Program-made: the position numbers and the translations under genes
Shown: piece by piece, positions 24,207-33,044 of the stretch
Position numbering within the stretch: position 1 is the first letter of the stretch
Layout of the letters: every line of letters begins with the position of its first letter
Assembly: GCA_050480245.1 (NCBI GenBank)
Contig: JBCNEQ010000040.1
Origin: Anoxybacillus sp050480245
GTDB taxonomy: Bacteria; Bacillota; Bacilli; Bacillales; Anoxybacillaceae
Length of the DNA: 33,055 bases
Reading direction: 5' to 3' (one strand)
Notes under the pieces: generated by a model
The model's database searches: none
The model's input: only the letters and a program-made list of their open reading frames with translations
Told to the model about the DNA's origin: nothing

Positions 24207-25040
24207 TTAATCGAGACGGCGAATTGTATACCCATATTCTGTTAATACACGTTGAATTTGATCAATATGTTCAAGATTTTTTGTTTCAAGAGAGAATCGC
24301 ACTTCTGCTTGTCCAGGGAGAACATTTGTACCCATTCGTTGATGGTCAATGGACATGACGTTTGCTTCTAAATGAGCGATAATTCGCAGCAATTTATTTA
24401 ACTGCCCTGGTTTGTCAGAAATAACTGTTGAAAACGTGACGAAACGGCCTGATTCAACAAGACCTCGTTCAATGATGCGTGAAATAAGTATCACATCGAC
24501 ATTTCCGCCGCTTAAAATCGCAACAATATTTTTCCCTTCAAATCGATGTCATTCAGTTGTTCGAATAATTCTAGTCCGATTGTGCCTTGGCCAGCAATAA
24601 CAGCTGGATCATCAAAAGGATGAACAAATGTAGCTCCCGTTTCTTGTTGTAGTTTTCGCGCATACTCTAACGATTCGTCAAGCACATCTCCATATAAAAT
24701 GACATTTGCACCGTAACTTTGTGTCGCTTGGATTTTACTTAACGGTGCTCCCTTAGGCATGACAATTGTGCACGGGATACCGATCATGCTACTTGAATAA
24801 GCAACTCCTTGAGCATGATCTCCCGCCGAAGCTGTGATGACACCTCGGCTTTTTTCTTCGTCAATATGATCCCCGCACTTTAAATGAACCTGTTTTCTGT
24901 AAATTTTCTAATTTCATGTATACCCGATTATTCGATAAGCGGCTAAATGTTTGAGAAAATTCAAGAGGAGTTTTATGAACAACGTTTTTCATTCGCTGTT
25001 GAGCTTCTTCAATAGTTGTAGTGAAATCAATTGTTTTCAT
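24207..25040 (-). pseudogene. ilvA: Threonine deaminase (IlvA), decayed
   Basis: A start at 25040 gives MKTIDFTTTIEEAQQRM and the PLP-lysine motif GSFKVRG. The frame then breaks near 24865, where about 20 nt seem to be missing, and resumes as DEEKSRGVITASAG. The usual SAGNH asparagine is Asp here. PCTIVMPKGAPLSK to IGLELFEQLNDID follows, then a second break near 24535-24545 removes roughly 130 residues including the Gly-rich PLP phosphate loop. The end, ILSGGNVDVILISRIIERGL plus an ACT domain (RFVTFSTVISDKPGQLNKLL), is in yet another frame. No functional enzyme can result. Isoleucine synthesis would need another copy. Confidence 0.88.
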
Positions 25041-25123
25041 CCCCCTTTGTGTCTTCTTTAATTATATGTTGTTTGTAACTAGTCAATCAATTGTCTATTT
25101 TTTTCTTTTTGTTTACATTGATT

Positions 25124-25139
25124 ATTTAGAACATAGTTT
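25124..25139. repeat. 16-bp motif, copy 1
   Basis: ATTTAGAACATAGTTT, identical to the copy at 26375. On the minus strand it lies 84 bases before the ilvA start. Similarity extends a further 15 or so bases (AATGTAA at the same distance). Confidence 0.5.
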
Positions 25140-25156
25140 AATTAATTAAAATGTGC

Positions 25157-25187
25157 AAAAGAAAAAGCTATGCCCTCGGCACAGCTT
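25157..25187 (-). terminator. Terminator of the manganese catalase gene
   Basis: AAGCTATGCC (25165-25174) pairs with GGCACAGCTT (25178-25187) with one mismatch, followed by TTTTTCTTTT on the minus strand. Confidence 0.75.
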
Positions 25188-25188
25188 A

Positions 25189-26085
25189 TTACAATCCGGC
25201 AGATCGTTGCAGACGTTTCGCGATCTCAAGAAAATCTTCGTATGAAATACCTGGGGCAAAGGTTTCCTCAACAGCTTCTAAATCTGGAATTGGGCCACCT
25301 GCTGGCGTACCTTGAATAACTTCAAGCTGTCCTCCATCAAGCGGATGCGTACCTTTCCAAATTTGTTTGATATCTTCATAATCATGTTCGCTAAATGTAT
25401 ACAATCTTCGGTGCCATCCTTGCGCTTCATATTTCCTTGCTGTATCAAACTTATCGTTACTTAAATTCGGGATTGGCAGCATTTTTGTTATATCAACTCC
25501 CGTCACGATTTGAAGTGCTTTCGCATAAGCGACAACGTGCACTCCACCTCGCACAAGTAAATAACCTATCATTTCTCTTGCGACAGGATGATTGGTCATC
25601 TCATATACGCGCATTTTATGCGTACGTGATCCGCATTCTAAAAAGAAATTATGCAACAAGTCAAGTACTAAGTTCCCGCTATTGAATACATAATCACCTG
25701 ACCACGACTTTCCCATCGAATCTCCCGGCAATGCCGTTTGAGCAGTTGCGATAAAATGGTACGTATTTCGTTTATCTACCCCACTTTGCATTGGTGCAAC
25801 GTCTGGTTCTCCTTCATATGTCGTCCCTGTCAAACATAAGTTAATCGCAGTTGTGACGAGCTCTACATGCCCTATCTCTTCCGCTGTAATGCTAGCAACT
25901 AAATCATAAAAAGGCTTTAATTTTTTCTTTTCACGAAAATTAAACGATTGAAACAAGTAATTGTTTAACGTTGACATTTCCCCAAATTTTCCGCCGAGCA
26001 GCTCTTGTACTGCTGCCGCTGCATTTGCATCCGCATACGTAGACGCTGGTAATTCAATTTGTAGTTTATTAATTCTCGTAAACAT
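25189..26085 (-). CDS. Manganese catalase
   Basis: A 298-residue non-haem catalase that splits hydrogen peroxide at a dimanganese site. Candidate ligands are Glu36 (GGKFGEMST), Glu70 and His73 (EEIGHVE), then Glu and His in EMTNHPVAREMIGYLLVRGGVHVVAY. In spore-formers related proteins (YdbD, YjqC, CotJC) act in oxidative or spore protection. ATG at 26085 follows GGGGGG. The gene is 14 bases after yuzF and shares its transcript. Length and motifs are complete. Confidence 0.93.
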   Translation of the reverse strand: MFTRINKLQIELPASTYADANAAAAVQELLGGKFGEMSTLNNYLFQSFNFREKKKLKPFYDLVASITAEEIGHVELVTTAINLCLTGTTYEGEPDVAPMQSGVDKRNTYHFIATAQTALPGDSMGKSWSGDYVFNSGNLVLDLLHNFFLECGSRTHKMRVYEMTNHPVAREMIGYLLVRGGVHVVAYAKALQIVTGVDITKMLPIPNLSNDKFDTARKYEAQGWHRRLYTFSEHDYEDIKQIWKGTHPLDGGQLEVIQGTPAGGPIPDLEAVEETFAPGISYEDFLEIAKRLQRSAGL

Positions 26086-26099
26086 CCAATCCCCCCCTT

Positions 26100-26306
26100 T
26101 TATTTCGGCATAATCCAAATGGTTTGTTGAATGCGGACAAAAAAGAGGGTATCGCCATTTTTTAGCACAATATGATCGGGCTTCACATCTTGAATCGTGC
26201 CATGCATATTTCCCCGCACAGTTTCGATCACTACTTCTCTTCCTCTAAGTGTTTGTAACGTTTGGTAAACATAAGGGTCGATCAGAGACATAAATTGAGG
26301 TGTCAT
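26100..26306 (-). CDS. yuzF: YuzF-family protein (DUF2642)
   Basis: A 68-residue protein, MTPQFMSLIDPYVYQTLQTL...DVKPDHIVLKNGDTLFFVRIQQTIWIMPK, very like Bacillus subtilis YuzF. DUF2642 proteins have an LSm-like small beta-barrel appearance, and several are sporulation associated. Start at 26306 follows AAAGGGGGGAG; the longer frame is lysine-rich and unlikely. It leads the catalase gene. Confidence 0.85.
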   Translation of the reverse strand: MTPQFMSLIDPYVYQTLQTLRGREVVIETVRGNMHGTIQDVKPDHIVLKNGDTLFFVRIQQTIWIMPK

Positions 26307-26374
26307 CTTCTCCCCCCTTTCTTCTTTTTTCTTTTTCATCTTATTCGTTTACATCGTTGTTTATTACATTTTTC

Positions 26375-26390
26375 ATTTAGAACATAGTTT
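26375..26390. repeat. 16-bp motif, copy 2
   Basis: ATTTAGAACATAGTTT, identical to copy 1 at 25124, 69 bases upstream of the yuzF start on the minus strand. It could be a shared operator or promoter element for ilvA and yuzF-catalase. Confidence 0.5.
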
Positions 26391-26475
26391 TATAAAAAAA
26401 CAATTAAATACTAGCCGATTTCACAATTTTACGTTAAACTTCAACATAGAAATAGTGAAGCGAGGAGTTAAAGTC

Positions 26476-27729
26476 ATGGAAACGCTTGAACAACTAAAGC
26501 GAAAAATAAATGAGCTCGAGGAAGAACTGAGTTTATATAAGCGTTTTGTTGAACACATTTCTTTCCCATTTTCTTATGTTGATTACGAACTTGGAAAAGC
26601 ATTAAAAAAGGAAAGGAATACAGTTTCTCCGATCATTGAAACGGTGAGAAAAGATCAGCGTCAACAACCTGTGCTACAATGGGATATCGATCTCCAAAAA
26701 GACTATCCATTCGAACAGGTTGAACAGTTTTTAGCACCTATTTTTGATCTTGTTTCTCATCATATCGTTTTCGTCGATGCTGAAGGAATCATTACATTAT
26801 GTAATTTGCAAGCTGCCAACGATGTCGGAGTAAATCGAGATGAGATCATCGGCAAACATATTCGTGAATTGTTAAACATTCCTGATGAACAAATTATGAC
26901 ACTAAAAACATTGCGAACAAAGCAACCGCTCTACAATTGCGAAGTGCTCGATCGATATTATGGCATCATTAATACGCGCATTTTATATCATGAAGATGGA
27001 TCAATTAAACGTGTAATTAGCATGTTTCAATCGCTTAATCAAATGAAAGAAGCAGAAAAACTAGCGATTGCTGGGCGGATCGCTGCTGGAATTGCTCATG
27101 AAATTCGAAATCCGTTGACGACCGTACGGGGATATTTACAATTTTTAAAAGAGCAACTTCCCGAGCATATCGTTCATCTTATTGATCAACTACTTATTCC
27201 TGAACTTGATCGAGCAAATGACATTATTACAGACTTTTTAAATATCGCAAAACCAAACGAAGTAAAAGCAGAGTGGATTGATATAAATGAATTCATTCGC
27301 AATGATTTAGATCTTTTATTACGAAGCGAAGCGCTTCTTCATAACGTAGAGCTTTCCTATCATCTAGATGAAAAACTACAACATTACGTCGTTTATATTG
27401 ATAAAAACCAACTGTTGCAAGTGTTTATTAACTTGTTTCGCAATGCGATTGAAGCGAAAACTGAAAAGTCTTTGCACGTAAACATTGGAACGAAATTGCA
27501 TAATAACCTTGTTCAAATTTCTGTGCACGACAATGGGCCTGGTATTCCGCCCACAATTATCCATCATGTTTTTGATCCATTTTTTTCGACAAAACAAACG
27601 GGAACAGGTCTTGGTTTATCTTTGTCCCGAAAAATTATTGAGCTGCATAAAGGATCGATGCGCGTTCAAAGTGAATTAGGACATGGTACGTGCTTTATTA
27701 TTGAATTACCAGCTTATTCAAAAAAATGA
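26476..27729 (+). CDS. PAS-domain sensor histidine kinase
   Basis: A 417-residue soluble kinase with an N-terminal coiled coil (about 1-25), a PAS domain (about 85-190), HisKA with His208 in AGIAHEIRNPLTT, and HATPase_c (N-box NLFRNAIEAK, DNGPGIPP, GTGLGLSLSRKII). No transmembrane segment is seen, so the signal is cytosolic. It resembles the soluble sporulation kinases (KinA/KinE type) or NtrB-like kinases; no response regulator is adjacent, as for orphan kinases that feed the Spo0 phosphorelay. ATG at 26476 follows GAGGAG. A strong terminator ends the gene. Confidence 0.9.
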   Translation: METLEQLKRKINELEEELSLYKRFVEHISFPFSYVDYELGKALKKERNTVSPIIETVRKDQRQQPVLQWDIDLQKDYPFEQVEQFLAPIFDLVSHHIVFVDAEGIITLCNLQAANDVGVNRDEIIGKHIRELLNIPDEQIMTLKTLRTKQPLYNCEVLDRYYGIINTRILYHEDGSIKRVISMFQSLNQMKEAEKLAIAGRIAAGIAHEIRNPLTTVRGYLQFLKEQLPEHIVHLIDQLLIPELDRANDIITDFLNIAKPNEVKAEWIDINEFIRNDLDLLLRSEALLHNVELSYHLDEKLQHYVVYIDKNQLLQVFINLFRNAIEAKTEKSLHVNIGTKLHNNLVQISVHDNGPGIPPTIIHHVFDPFFSTKQTGTGLGLSLSRKIIELHKGSMRVQSELGHGTCFIIELPAYSKK

Positions 27730-27756
27730 GGCTGCAGTCAAAGCAGCCTCATTTTT
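27723..27756. terminator. Bidirectional terminator
   Basis: A 13-bp perfect stem AAAATGAGGCTGC/GCAGCCTCATTTT with a seven-base loop, with A and T runs on both sides. It serves the kinase gene and the short minus-strand frame ending at 27755. Confidence 0.9.
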
Positions 27757-27874
27757 ACGCTTCTTTTTTCCACTTCACTTGTTCTTCTTTCCAACATTCT
27801 ACTTGATGTTCGCCCCCCCGATATTGCGCGCATAAAATACTAGGTTTTTCCCTTATTTTCGTTGTGTCATATAG
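27755..27874 (-). pseudogene. Possible frameshifted small gene
   Basis: A minus-strand frame ends at 27755, just before a strong terminator, and reads KPSILCAQYRGGEHQVECWKEEQVKWKKEA, which has a coding-like composition. No start codon is in that frame nearby. An ATG in another frame gives MTQRK and would join it after a one-base shift in the A-rich stretch. No ribosome binding site is obvious. Whether this is a real small protein or a decayed one is open. Confidence 0.3.
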
Positions 27875-27989
27875 TCTTGTGACGCTGCAAAAGCAACTCG
27901 ACCAAGCAAGAAGGTTCTCTATGAATATACAAAAATGATATGTTATAATGTCGTTTGTCCACATCTTTACTTGTGTTCGGAGGAAAATG

Positions 27990-29330
27990 ATGAAAGAAAC
28001 GTATACGTTAAAAGAAAAAATAAAGCAATTTTTACATATTTTATTACCTATCTTTCTCACACAAATTAGCTTGTATATGATGAACTTTTTTGATGTGATG
28101 ATGACCGGAAAATATCGTGCAGTTGATTTAGCTGGAGTGGCGATCGGTTCAAACATTTGGGTCGCTATTTTCACAGGAATTGGCGGTATATTAACTGGCT
28201 TAACCCCCATCGTTGCTCAAGCGTTTGGTGCAAAAGACCGTGAACGTATTTCCCAAACAGTTGAGCAAGCAATATACTTGGCGATCGCATTTGCTTGTTT
28301 TGTATTTGCAATCGTTTATTTTCTCGTCCCAGTTTTATTAAAAAATATGGATATAGAATATGACGTACAAACCGTTGCCTATCAATATTTACAAGCGTTA
28401 TGTATTGGCGTTGTCCCTATTTTTATTTATTACGTTCTTCGCTCCTTTATGGATGCTCTCGGTCAAACAAAAGTTACAATGACGTTAACGTTATGCTCAT
28501 TGCCGTTAAATATTTTATTGAATGATATGCTCATTTTTGGACGATGGGGCATGCCTGCGCTCGGTGGAGTCGGTGCAGGATACGCTACGAGTATAACATA
28601 TTGGTGCTTATTGCTATGTGCATTTTTGCTCGTTCGCTTCCGTACACCTTTTGCCACATACAATATACTAAAAAAGCTTAGGCCTATTTCGTTGTCTATT
28701 TGGAAACAATTAGTTTCGATCGGTACACCCATTGGACTATCGATCTTTTTTGAAACAAGCATTTTTTCTGCTGTCACCTTGTTAATGAGTCAATTCGGAA
28801 CAACGACAATTGCTGCCCATCAAGCAGCGATGAATTTTGCTTCACTTTTATACATGATTCCACTAAGCATTTCCCTCACTTTAACGATTATTGTCGGCTT
28901 TGAAGTGGGAGCCAATCGATTGGGGCATGCGAAACGTTATTGCATGGTTGGTATTACTTTTGCCGTTACGATGGCTATCGTTGCTTCAATCGCTTTATTA
29001 TTGTTTCGCGAAACGATCGCTTCGCTATATACAAATGACGCACTTGTTTTGCAATGGACGAAGCAATTTTTGTTATATGCCCTATTTTTCCAATTTTCCG
29101 ATGCCATTGCCGCCCCGATTCAAGGAGCATTGCGAGGATACAAAGATGTTCGATTCCCGTTTTTTATTGCACTTGTATCTTATTGGTTAGTCGGCTTGCC
29201 AGTTGGATATGTACTAGCTCATTATACCGTTGCCGGACCGTTTGGATATTGGCTCGGTCTTATTATTGGCTTAGCTTCAGGTGCAGGTCTATTATTCATA
29301 CGGCTACGTCAAAAATGGAAACATGTATAA
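27990..29330 (+). CDS. MATE-family multidrug efflux protein
   Basis: A protein of about 446 residues with 12 predicted helices in two halves, typical of MATE (NorM/DinF-like) exporters that expel cationic drugs in exchange for protons or sodium. Motifs include LPIFLTQISLYMMNFFDVMMTGKY near the start, GGILTGLTPIVAQAFGA, and IQGALRGYKDVRFPFFIALVSYWLVGLPVGY in the C-half. GGAGG lies 6 bases before ATG 27990 and 3 before ATG 27987. It shares a bidirectional terminator with the small gene downstream. Confidence 0.92.
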   Translation: MKETYTLKEKIKQFLHILLPIFLTQISLYMMNFFDVMMTGKYRAVDLAGVAIGSNIWVAIFTGIGGILTGLTPIVAQAFGAKDRERISQTVEQAIYLAIAFACFVFAIVYFLVPVLLKNMDIEYDVQTVAYQYLQALCIGVVPIFIYYVLRSFMDALGQTKVTMTLTLCSLPLNILLNDMLIFGRWGMPALGGVGAGYATSITYWCLLLCAFLLVRFRTPFATYNILKKLRPISLSIWKQLVSIGTPIGLSIFFETSIFSAVTLLMSQFGTTTIAAHQAAMNFASLLYMIPLSISLTLTIIVGFEVGANRLGHAKRYCMVGITFAVTMAIVASIALLLFRETIASLYTNDALVLQWTKQFLLYALFFQFSDAIAAPIQGALRGYKDVRFPFFIALVSYWLVGLPVGYVLAHYTVAGPFGYWLGLIIGLASGAGLLFIRLRQKWKHV

Positions 29331-29358
29331 AAGCAAGAGGGCCCCCCCTCTTGCTTTT
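29329..29358. terminator. Bidirectional terminator
   Basis: AAAAGCAAGAGGG (29329-29341) pairs with CCCTCTTGCTTTT (29346-29358), closing the MATE gene from one side and the mini-protein gene from the other. Confidence 0.9.
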
Positions 29359-29471
29359 TAGCACCAGGCCGCGCCGACGATAATAAGCAAGATAAAAAGT
29401 ACAACGATGAACACAAATGTTTTTCCGTATCCTGGATAACCATAACCATAGCCAAATCCATATCCGTACAT
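29358..29471 (-). CDS. YjcZ-family mini membrane protein
   Basis: A 37-residue protein: glycine- and tyrosine-rich head MYGYGFGYGYGYPGYG, then one hydrophobic helix FVFIVVLFILLIIVGAA, ending WC. This is the YjcZ/tiny-transmembrane sporulation protein pattern. AAAGGGGG precedes the ATG by about 9 bases. Function unknown; members are made in the developing spore. It is too short for most gene finders but is clear here. Confidence 0.85.
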   Translation of the reverse strand: MYGYGFGYGYGYPGYGKTFVFIVVLFILLIIVGAAWC

Positions 29472-29497
29472 AACACACTTCCCCCTTTATTGTTTAA

Positions 29498-29602
29498 TTA
29501 ATATCCCCAGCCAACAATATAAGCACTACCAACAATGATTAACAAAATAAACAATACAACAATTAACGCAAAGCCACCGCCATGATAATATCCTCCACTC
29601 AT
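29498..29602 (-). CDS. YjcZ-family mini membrane protein, second copy
   Basis: A 34-residue protein, MSGGYYHGGGF followed by ALIVVLFILLIIVGSAYIV and GWGY, the same helix core as its neighbour. The Shine-Dalgarno is perfect (AAGGAGGTG). It lies upstream of the 29358 copy in the same direction with a 26-base gap, so the pair is probably cotranscribed. Confidence 0.85.
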   Translation of the reverse strand: MSGGYYHGGGFALIVVLFILLIIVGSAYIVGWGY

Positions 29603-29683
29603 CTTTTGACACCTCCTTCTTGTACTAACAACCTATTCAAGTGGTAGGTAAAACGTTAGAGATTTTGAAAAGATGGGTGAAAA

Positions 29684-29709
29684 AAACGTCTGCCTAACGA
29701 CAGACGTTT
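29684..29709 (-). terminator. Terminator of rarD
   Basis: AAACGTCTG (29684-29692) pairs with CAGACGTTT (29701-29709), followed by a T7 run on the minus strand. The stem overlaps the stop codon. Confidence 0.85.
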
Positions 29710-30607
29710 ATATGTTTAATAATTTTTCCCTTCGTTTTTCCCATGTGCTAGAAATTGAAAATAAAATCAACGCAGTCCAAATACAGATAAACGCATATAC
29801 ATGAGCATTTGTAAACGGCTCGTGAAACAAAAACACACCAAGAAGTAAACTCAATGTCGGCGAGATATATTGTAAAAATCCTAAAAGAGTTAGTGAAATA
29901 TGCTGAGCTCCTTTAGCAAAATATAAAAGGGGCAATACGGTTGCCGGCCCAGCCCCTACAAGCAATAACATCGTTGCAAGCGAAAAAGAAGCATCGGGCA
30001 GCTGTCCAAACGAATGGACAATAAATATGAACGCAAAAGGAGTCACGAGCATCGTCTCAACAGTCAAACCAATTGTTGCATCAACAGAAATGACTTTTTT
30101 CACAAGACTATAGAGCGCAAAGCTACAAGCAAGCGAAAGCGCAACCCATGGAATTTTGCCATATTCAATCGTCATAAGCACAACTCCAACAGCTGCTAAA
30201 ATAAACGACACGACTTGCCATTTATATAGACGTTCTTTTAATACAATAACACCTAATAATACGTTTAACAACGGATTCATATAATATCCTAAACTTGCTT
30301 CAACCATATGATCATGATTGACAGCCCATATGTAAATAAACCAATTTGTACTAATAAGCAACGATGCAACGATTAAAGCGATTGCACGCTTTTTTTCTCG
30401 CCGCAACAATTGACATGTATGCAAAAATGTAAACCAACTTTTTTTAATGAGCAACAACGCGATCATAAACAAAAAAGAAGCGACAATACGATAAGATAAA
30501 ATCTCCTCTGCTCCGATATGTTGAAGTAATTTCCAATACAAAGGCAATATTCCCCACAATACATAAGCAAGCAATGCATAAATTGTACCGAGTTTTTTAT
30601 TTTCCAT
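29708..30607 (-). CDS. rarD: RarD/EamA-family permease
   Basis: A 299-residue ten-helix drug/metabolite transporter. The N-terminal signature GTIYALLAYVLWGILPLYWKLL and the middle NWFIYIWAVNHDHMVEASLGYYMNPLLNVLLG are characteristic of RarD. The transported substrate is unproven in this family. GAAAGGAG precedes the ATG. It sits 21 bases downstream of the CDF gene and probably shares its transcript. Confidence 0.92.
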   Translation of the reverse strand: MENKKLGTIYALLAYVLWGILPLYWKLLQHIGAEEILSYRIVASFLFMIALLLIKKSWFTFLHTCQLLRREKKRAIALIVASLLISTNWFIYIWAVNHDHMVEASLGYYMNPLLNVLLGVIVLKERLYKWQVVSFILAAVGVVLMTIEYGKIPWVALSLACSFALYSLVKKVISVDATIGLTVETMLVTPFAFIFIVHSFGQLPDASFSLATMLLLVGAGPATVLPLLYFAKGAQHISLTLLGFLQYISPTLSLLLGVFLFHEPFTNAHVYAFICIWTALILFSISSTWEKRREKLLNI

Positions 30608-30628
30608 TTTGCAACTCCTTTCTTCATC

Positions 30629-31507
30629 TCACTCTTCACGGAGAGCGTGATCTTGTTGATCAGGTTCAATATGGATGTGGGCATAAACTACCCCATATTT
30701 GCGTTCGAGCAACCGCTCAACTTGATCCGCAATATTATGACTTGTTACGACGTTTAAGTGTGGAGCAACACAAATTGTAACATCAATGACGACTTCATTG
30801 CCATACATTCGCCCTTTAATATCTACCACTCGTTTCACACCGTCAATACGCTCAATTTCCTGTTTGTATCGTTGCAGCATCTCGTCATCAAAACCATCCG
30901 TCAACGTATGGGATGCTTCTTTAAAAATATCCCACGCTGTCTTACAAATCATCAATCCAATGACGAAAGCAGTAGCAGGGTCGAGCCAACGCATATGTAA
31001 CTGAGCACCAATCACACCAACAACCGTACCTATACTAACGAGGGCATCGGATAAATGATCTTTGGCAGCGGCAGCAAGCGCATGACTATTTGTCACCATC
31101 GCTAAACGCTTATTAAACGTATATACGGCAAACATAAATATAGCTGAAGCGCTAGCTGTCCATACCGCTATCCAGTCTGGCTCGACATACCCCTTATTTT
31201 TTAACGTCTGCACCGAATGGGTTAACACATCAACCCCAATAGACATCATAATAAACGCTGCAATCAAAGAAGAAATATGTTCCGCGCGTGAATGACCGTA
31301 CGGATGATTATTATCACGTGGCTTCTTCGCAATCAGTAGCCCAATTAAAATGGCGACAGAAGCAAGGATATCAGTGAAATTATTCCATCCATCTGCCTGT
31401 AACGCTTCTGAATTTGACATATATCCGACGTACAACTTTACCAAAGATAATATAATATAAGCGCCAATGCTCACCCATGCCCCTAGTTCTGGTTTCATTT
31501 GCGTCAT
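30629..31507 (-). CDS. Cation diffusion facilitator, manganese-type (MneP/MneS-like)
   Basis: A protein of about 292 residues with six helices and a cytoplasmic metal-binding C-domain. Helix II carries NNFTD and helix V DHLSD, the Asn/Asp pattern of manganese exporters rather than the His/Asp of zinc ones. It resembles Bacillus subtilis MneP and should export excess Mn2+. ATG at 31507 is preferred to 31543: a promoter (TTGTTG-18-TATACT) would start transcription almost at 31543, and the chosen length matches the family. The metal is an inference from motifs. Confidence 0.85.
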   Translation of the reverse strand: MTQMKPELGAWVSIGAYIILSLVKLYVGYMSNSEALQADGWNNFTDILASVAILIGLLIAKKPRDNNHPYGHSRAEHISSLIAAFIMMSIGVDVLTHSVQTLKNKGYVEPDWIAVWTASASAIFMFAVYTFNKRLAMVTNSHALAAAAKDHLSDALVSIGTVVGVIGAQLHMRWLDPATAFVIGLMICKTAWDIFKEASHTLTDGFDDEMLQRYKQEIERIDGVKRVVDIKGRMYGNEVVIDVTICVAPHLNVVTSHNIADQVERLLERKYGVVYAHIHIEPDQQDHALREE

Positions 31508-31730
31508 ATATTCACCAACTTTTTCATTTTCTTGCGTTAACATTGTAACAAGTATACATCATGTGGGTCTATAGCAACAAAATTGGATCATTGAAGAATA
31601 GTAGGAGACAGCCATTAACATTGCCCTTAACCAAAATGATTGTTGACGACATATGAATGAATATGATAGATTGTTTAGTGTTTCATTACTCTACCAATTT
31701 ATCAAACTAAAGTGTTTTATGGAGGTCATT

Positions 31731-33035
31731 ATGAACGCTGTTGTTATCTCAGTACTCGTCATGCTCATCCTTAGTTTAATGCGAATGAACGTTGTGTTTT
31801 CATTACTTATCGCATCGTTAGTAGGCGGATGGATTGGAAACCTCAGCCTTTCAAAAACTGTTGAATTGTTTTCAGAAGGACTAGGGAATAGCGCAGAAGT
31901 TGCCTTAAGCTATGCTTTGTTAGGTGGATTTGCTATCGCAATTTCAAAAACAGGGTTACCAAGTGCCATTGTCCATATGGTTGTAAAAATTGTTGGTAAA
32001 CAAGGAGAAGGAAAACGATATTCAAAAGCGCTTATTCTTCTTATCATTTTATTGATGTCATGCTTTTCACAAAACTTAATTCCGATCCATATTGCCTTTA
32101 TTCCCATTTTAATTCCGCCAATTTTGCATATTTTGAATGAGCTGCATGTGGATCGGCGGTTAGTGGCATCGATTATTACATTCGGTTTAATTACCCCTTA
32201 CATGTGGCTACCTACTGGGTTTGGGGCGATTTTTCACGACATTGTACAATCAAATATGGCCCAAGGTGGGCTAGTCGTAGCAAAATCAGATATTCCAAAA
32301 GCAATGTTCTTACCATCGCTCGGAATGATTGTCGGTTTACTTATCGCCTTTTTTGTATATCGGAAACCACGAGCGTATAAACAAACAACAATGGAAAACG
32401 ACACAAATGCATCGTTTCATCAACGCGGCGTATTGTTTGCGATTATCGCTGTAATTGTCGCCTTAACTGTCCAACTTGTCCTTGACTCAATGATTTTTGG
32501 AGCATTAGCAGGAATTGTTGTCATTTACTTGAGCGGATGTATTCGTTTCACAGAAAGCGATCGTTTGTTTACAGAAGGTATGCGCATGATGGCATTTATT
32601 GGATTTGTTATGTTAAGCGCTTCAGGATTTGCCCATGTATTAAAAAAAACTGGGCACATTGAGAAACTTGTTGAACAGGCTGCTTCATTCATCGGTCATA
32701 ACGCGTCACTCGGCGCATTGCTTATGTTACTTGTCGGACTACTGATCACGATGGGCATCGGCTCTTCGTTTTCTACCGTTCCGATTATCGCAACCATTTT
32801 TGTTCCGCTTTGTATGAAGCTTGGACTTAGTCCAATGGCAACAATTGCGATTATTGGAGCTGCTGGCGCACTCGGCGATGCAGGATCACCTGCCTCTGAC
32901 AGCACGCTCGGTCCAACGTCAGGTTTAAACGTTGATGGACAGCATCACCACATTTGGGATACATGTGTTCCAACATTTATTCATTACAACATTCCTGTCA
33001 TTATTTTCGCATGGATCGCGGCAATCGTTTTATAA
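31731..33035 (+). CDS. Na+/H+ antiporter-family membrane protein (YuiF-like)
   Basis: A 434-residue protein with about 11-12 helices, starting MNAVVISVLVMLILSLMRMNVVFSLL and with GIGSSFSTVPIIATIFVPL and the GAAGALGDAGSPASDSTLGPTSGLN segment of the NhaC-like superfamily. Family members move sodium and protons or take up amino acids, so the substrate is uncertain. ATG at 31731 follows GGAGGTCATT; the longer frame upstream lies in the leader. It is divergent from the CDF gene. Confidence 0.88.
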   Translation: MNAVVISVLVMLILSLMRMNVVFSLLIASLVGGWIGNLSLSKTVELFSEGLGNSAEVALSYALLGGFAIAISKTGLPSAIVHMVVKIVGKQGEGKRYSKALILLIILLMSCFSQNLIPIHIAFIPILIPPILHILNELHVDRRLVASIITFGLITPYMWLPTGFGAIFHDIVQSNMAQGGLVVAKSDIPKAMFLPSLGMIVGLLIAFFVYRKPRAYKQTTMENDTNASFHQRGVLFAIIAVIVALTVQLVLDSMIFGALAGIVVIYLSGCIRFTESDRLFTEGMRMMAFIGFVMLSASGFAHVLKKTGHIEKLVEQAASFIGHNASLGALLMLLVGLLITMGIGSSFSTVPIIATIFVPLCMKLGLSPMATIAIIGAAGALGDAGSPASDSTLGPTSGLNVDGQHHHIWDTCVPTFIHYNIPVIIFAWIAAIVL

Positions 33036-33044
33036 TTTAATCGA

